Assembly: GCF_012427845.1 (NCBI RefSeq)
Contig: NZ_CP038498.1
Location: forward strand, 4,216,001 to 4,280,000
DNA length: 64,000 nucleotides
Origin: Pectobacterium punjabense
Lineage (GTDB): Bacteria; Pseudomonadota; Gammaproteobacteria; Enterobacterales; Enterobacteriaceae
Reading direction: 5' to 3'
A program made the translations under genes and the position numbers. The notes under the pieces were generated by a model. The model ran no database searches. It saw only the letters and a program-made list of their open reading frames with translations, and had not been told where the DNA came from. Position 1 is the first letter of the stretch; each line of letters opens with the position of its first letter. Below, piece by piece: positions 63,483 through 64,000 of this stretch.

Positions 63483-64000
63483 CTAGCGCTGCTTATAGAC
63501 CTCGCGCAGATGCGTCGTAGAAGACGGATGCGGCACATAGCCTTTCACGTCTTTACGCAACACCACAGAATCGATCATCTGCGACACCGGAATAATGGCC
63601 GGGAACAGTTCTTCATAGCGATTCTGTACGTTGATATACATCTGCTTCTGTTTCTGAGGATCTTTCTCCAACAACGCCTGATCGATCATGTCGTTCAAGG
63701 GTTTGTCGTAGAAAGACGTGCGCCAGCCCTGGAAGTTGGTCAGTTTGGCTTCGTCGCTGTTATCCGGGTTATAGACAACAGAACGCAGGCTGGAGTGAGG
63801 GTGCGGATCGACGCCACCACCGCCGCGGCCGACCAGCATATCGAAGTTACGATCGCGCATCGCGCCGTAAACCTGATTGCCAGTACCGGAGATGATTTTG
63901 GCTTTGATACCCGCCTGTGCCAGCGTGGACTGTACCGACGTCGCCAGATTCAGGAACGGCTGATCGGAAAGAACACGTAGCGTGGTTTCAAACCCATTCG
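63483..64000 (-). CDS. ABC importer substrate-binding protein (N-terminus off window)
   Basis: The visible 172 codons are the C-terminal part of a family 5 (peptide-type) periplasmic binding protein. The frame is open to the window end (NGFETTLRVLSDQPFLNLAT) and contains SVQSTLAQAGIKAKI, a segment typical of the family, and ends LREVYKQR. It is the first gene of the operon. The ligand could be a peptide or another small molecule. Start and signal peptide are outside the window. Confidence 0.88.
   Translation of the reverse strand, partial: NGFETTLRVLSDQPFLNLATSVQSTLAQAGIKAKIISGTGNQVYGAMRDRNFDMLVGRGGGGVDPHPHSSLRSVVYNPDNSDEAKLTNFQGWRTSFYDKPLNDMIDQALLEKDPQKQKQMYINVQNRYEELFPAIIPVSQMIDSVVLRKDVKGYVPHPSSTTHLREVYKQR

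Overview
The window comes from an enterobacterial soft-rot plant pathogen of the genus Pectobacterium (formerly Erwinia carotovora). The backbone follows the E. coli gene order from yrdD to ppiA almost gene for gene. Inserted into it is a tandem pectate lyase cluster (pelA, pelB, pelC, pelZ), and the second lyase carries the PelB leader familiar from E. carotovora. No rRNA, tRNA, CRISPR array or insertion sequence was seen.

Layout. 1-7.2 kb: yrdD (cut by the window start), smg and dprA on the minus strand, divergent from def-fmt-rsmB-trkA and mscL, then arfA with an RNase III-type hairpin inside its coding region. 7.4-21.3 kb: the alpha, spc and S10 ribosomal operons, all on the minus strand, with recognisable promoters, the S4-binding alpha leader and the L4-controlled S10 leader. 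21.4-28.7 kb: bfr-bfd, the str operon (rpsL-rpsG-fusA-tuf), tusBCD and yheO.

28.7-36.3 kb is an accessory block between yheO and fkpA, which are neighbours in E. coli. It opens with an ERIC repeat carrying a 29-bp perfect hairpin. Then come eptA-basR-basS (lipid A phosphoethanolamine transfer and its two-component system, with a PmrA-box-like site upstream), and a vitamin-B6-related group of a second serine hydroxymethyltransferase, a PLP-binding YggS-family protein and a divergent MocR-type regulator. 36.4-49.8 kb returns to backbone: fkpA, slyX, slyD, yheV, kefB-kefG, yheS, an inserted LysE-type exporter, yheT-yheU, prkB, yhfA, crp, argD and pabA.

50.1-58.9 kb is the second accessory block, between pabA and ppiA. 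Its first 2 kb is AT-rich and holds four small minus-strand genes of unknown role: a twin-arginine-signal protein, a plant-type [2Fe-2S] ferredoxin, a small secreted cysteine-rich protein with a twin CX3C motif, and a short helical protein. These are the best candidates for an undescribed system. The pel cluster follows; pelA, pelB and pelC each have their own promoter, a conserved operator-like element and a terminator. The window ends with ppiA and a minus-strand peptide-type ABC importer whose binding protein runs off the end.

Functionally the region joins core translation and secretion machinery, envelope folding and stress factors (FkpA, SlyD, PpiA, KefBG), global catabolite control (Crp) and the secreted enzymes that cleave plant pectate, whose expression in this genus responds to pectin breakdown products and Crp.
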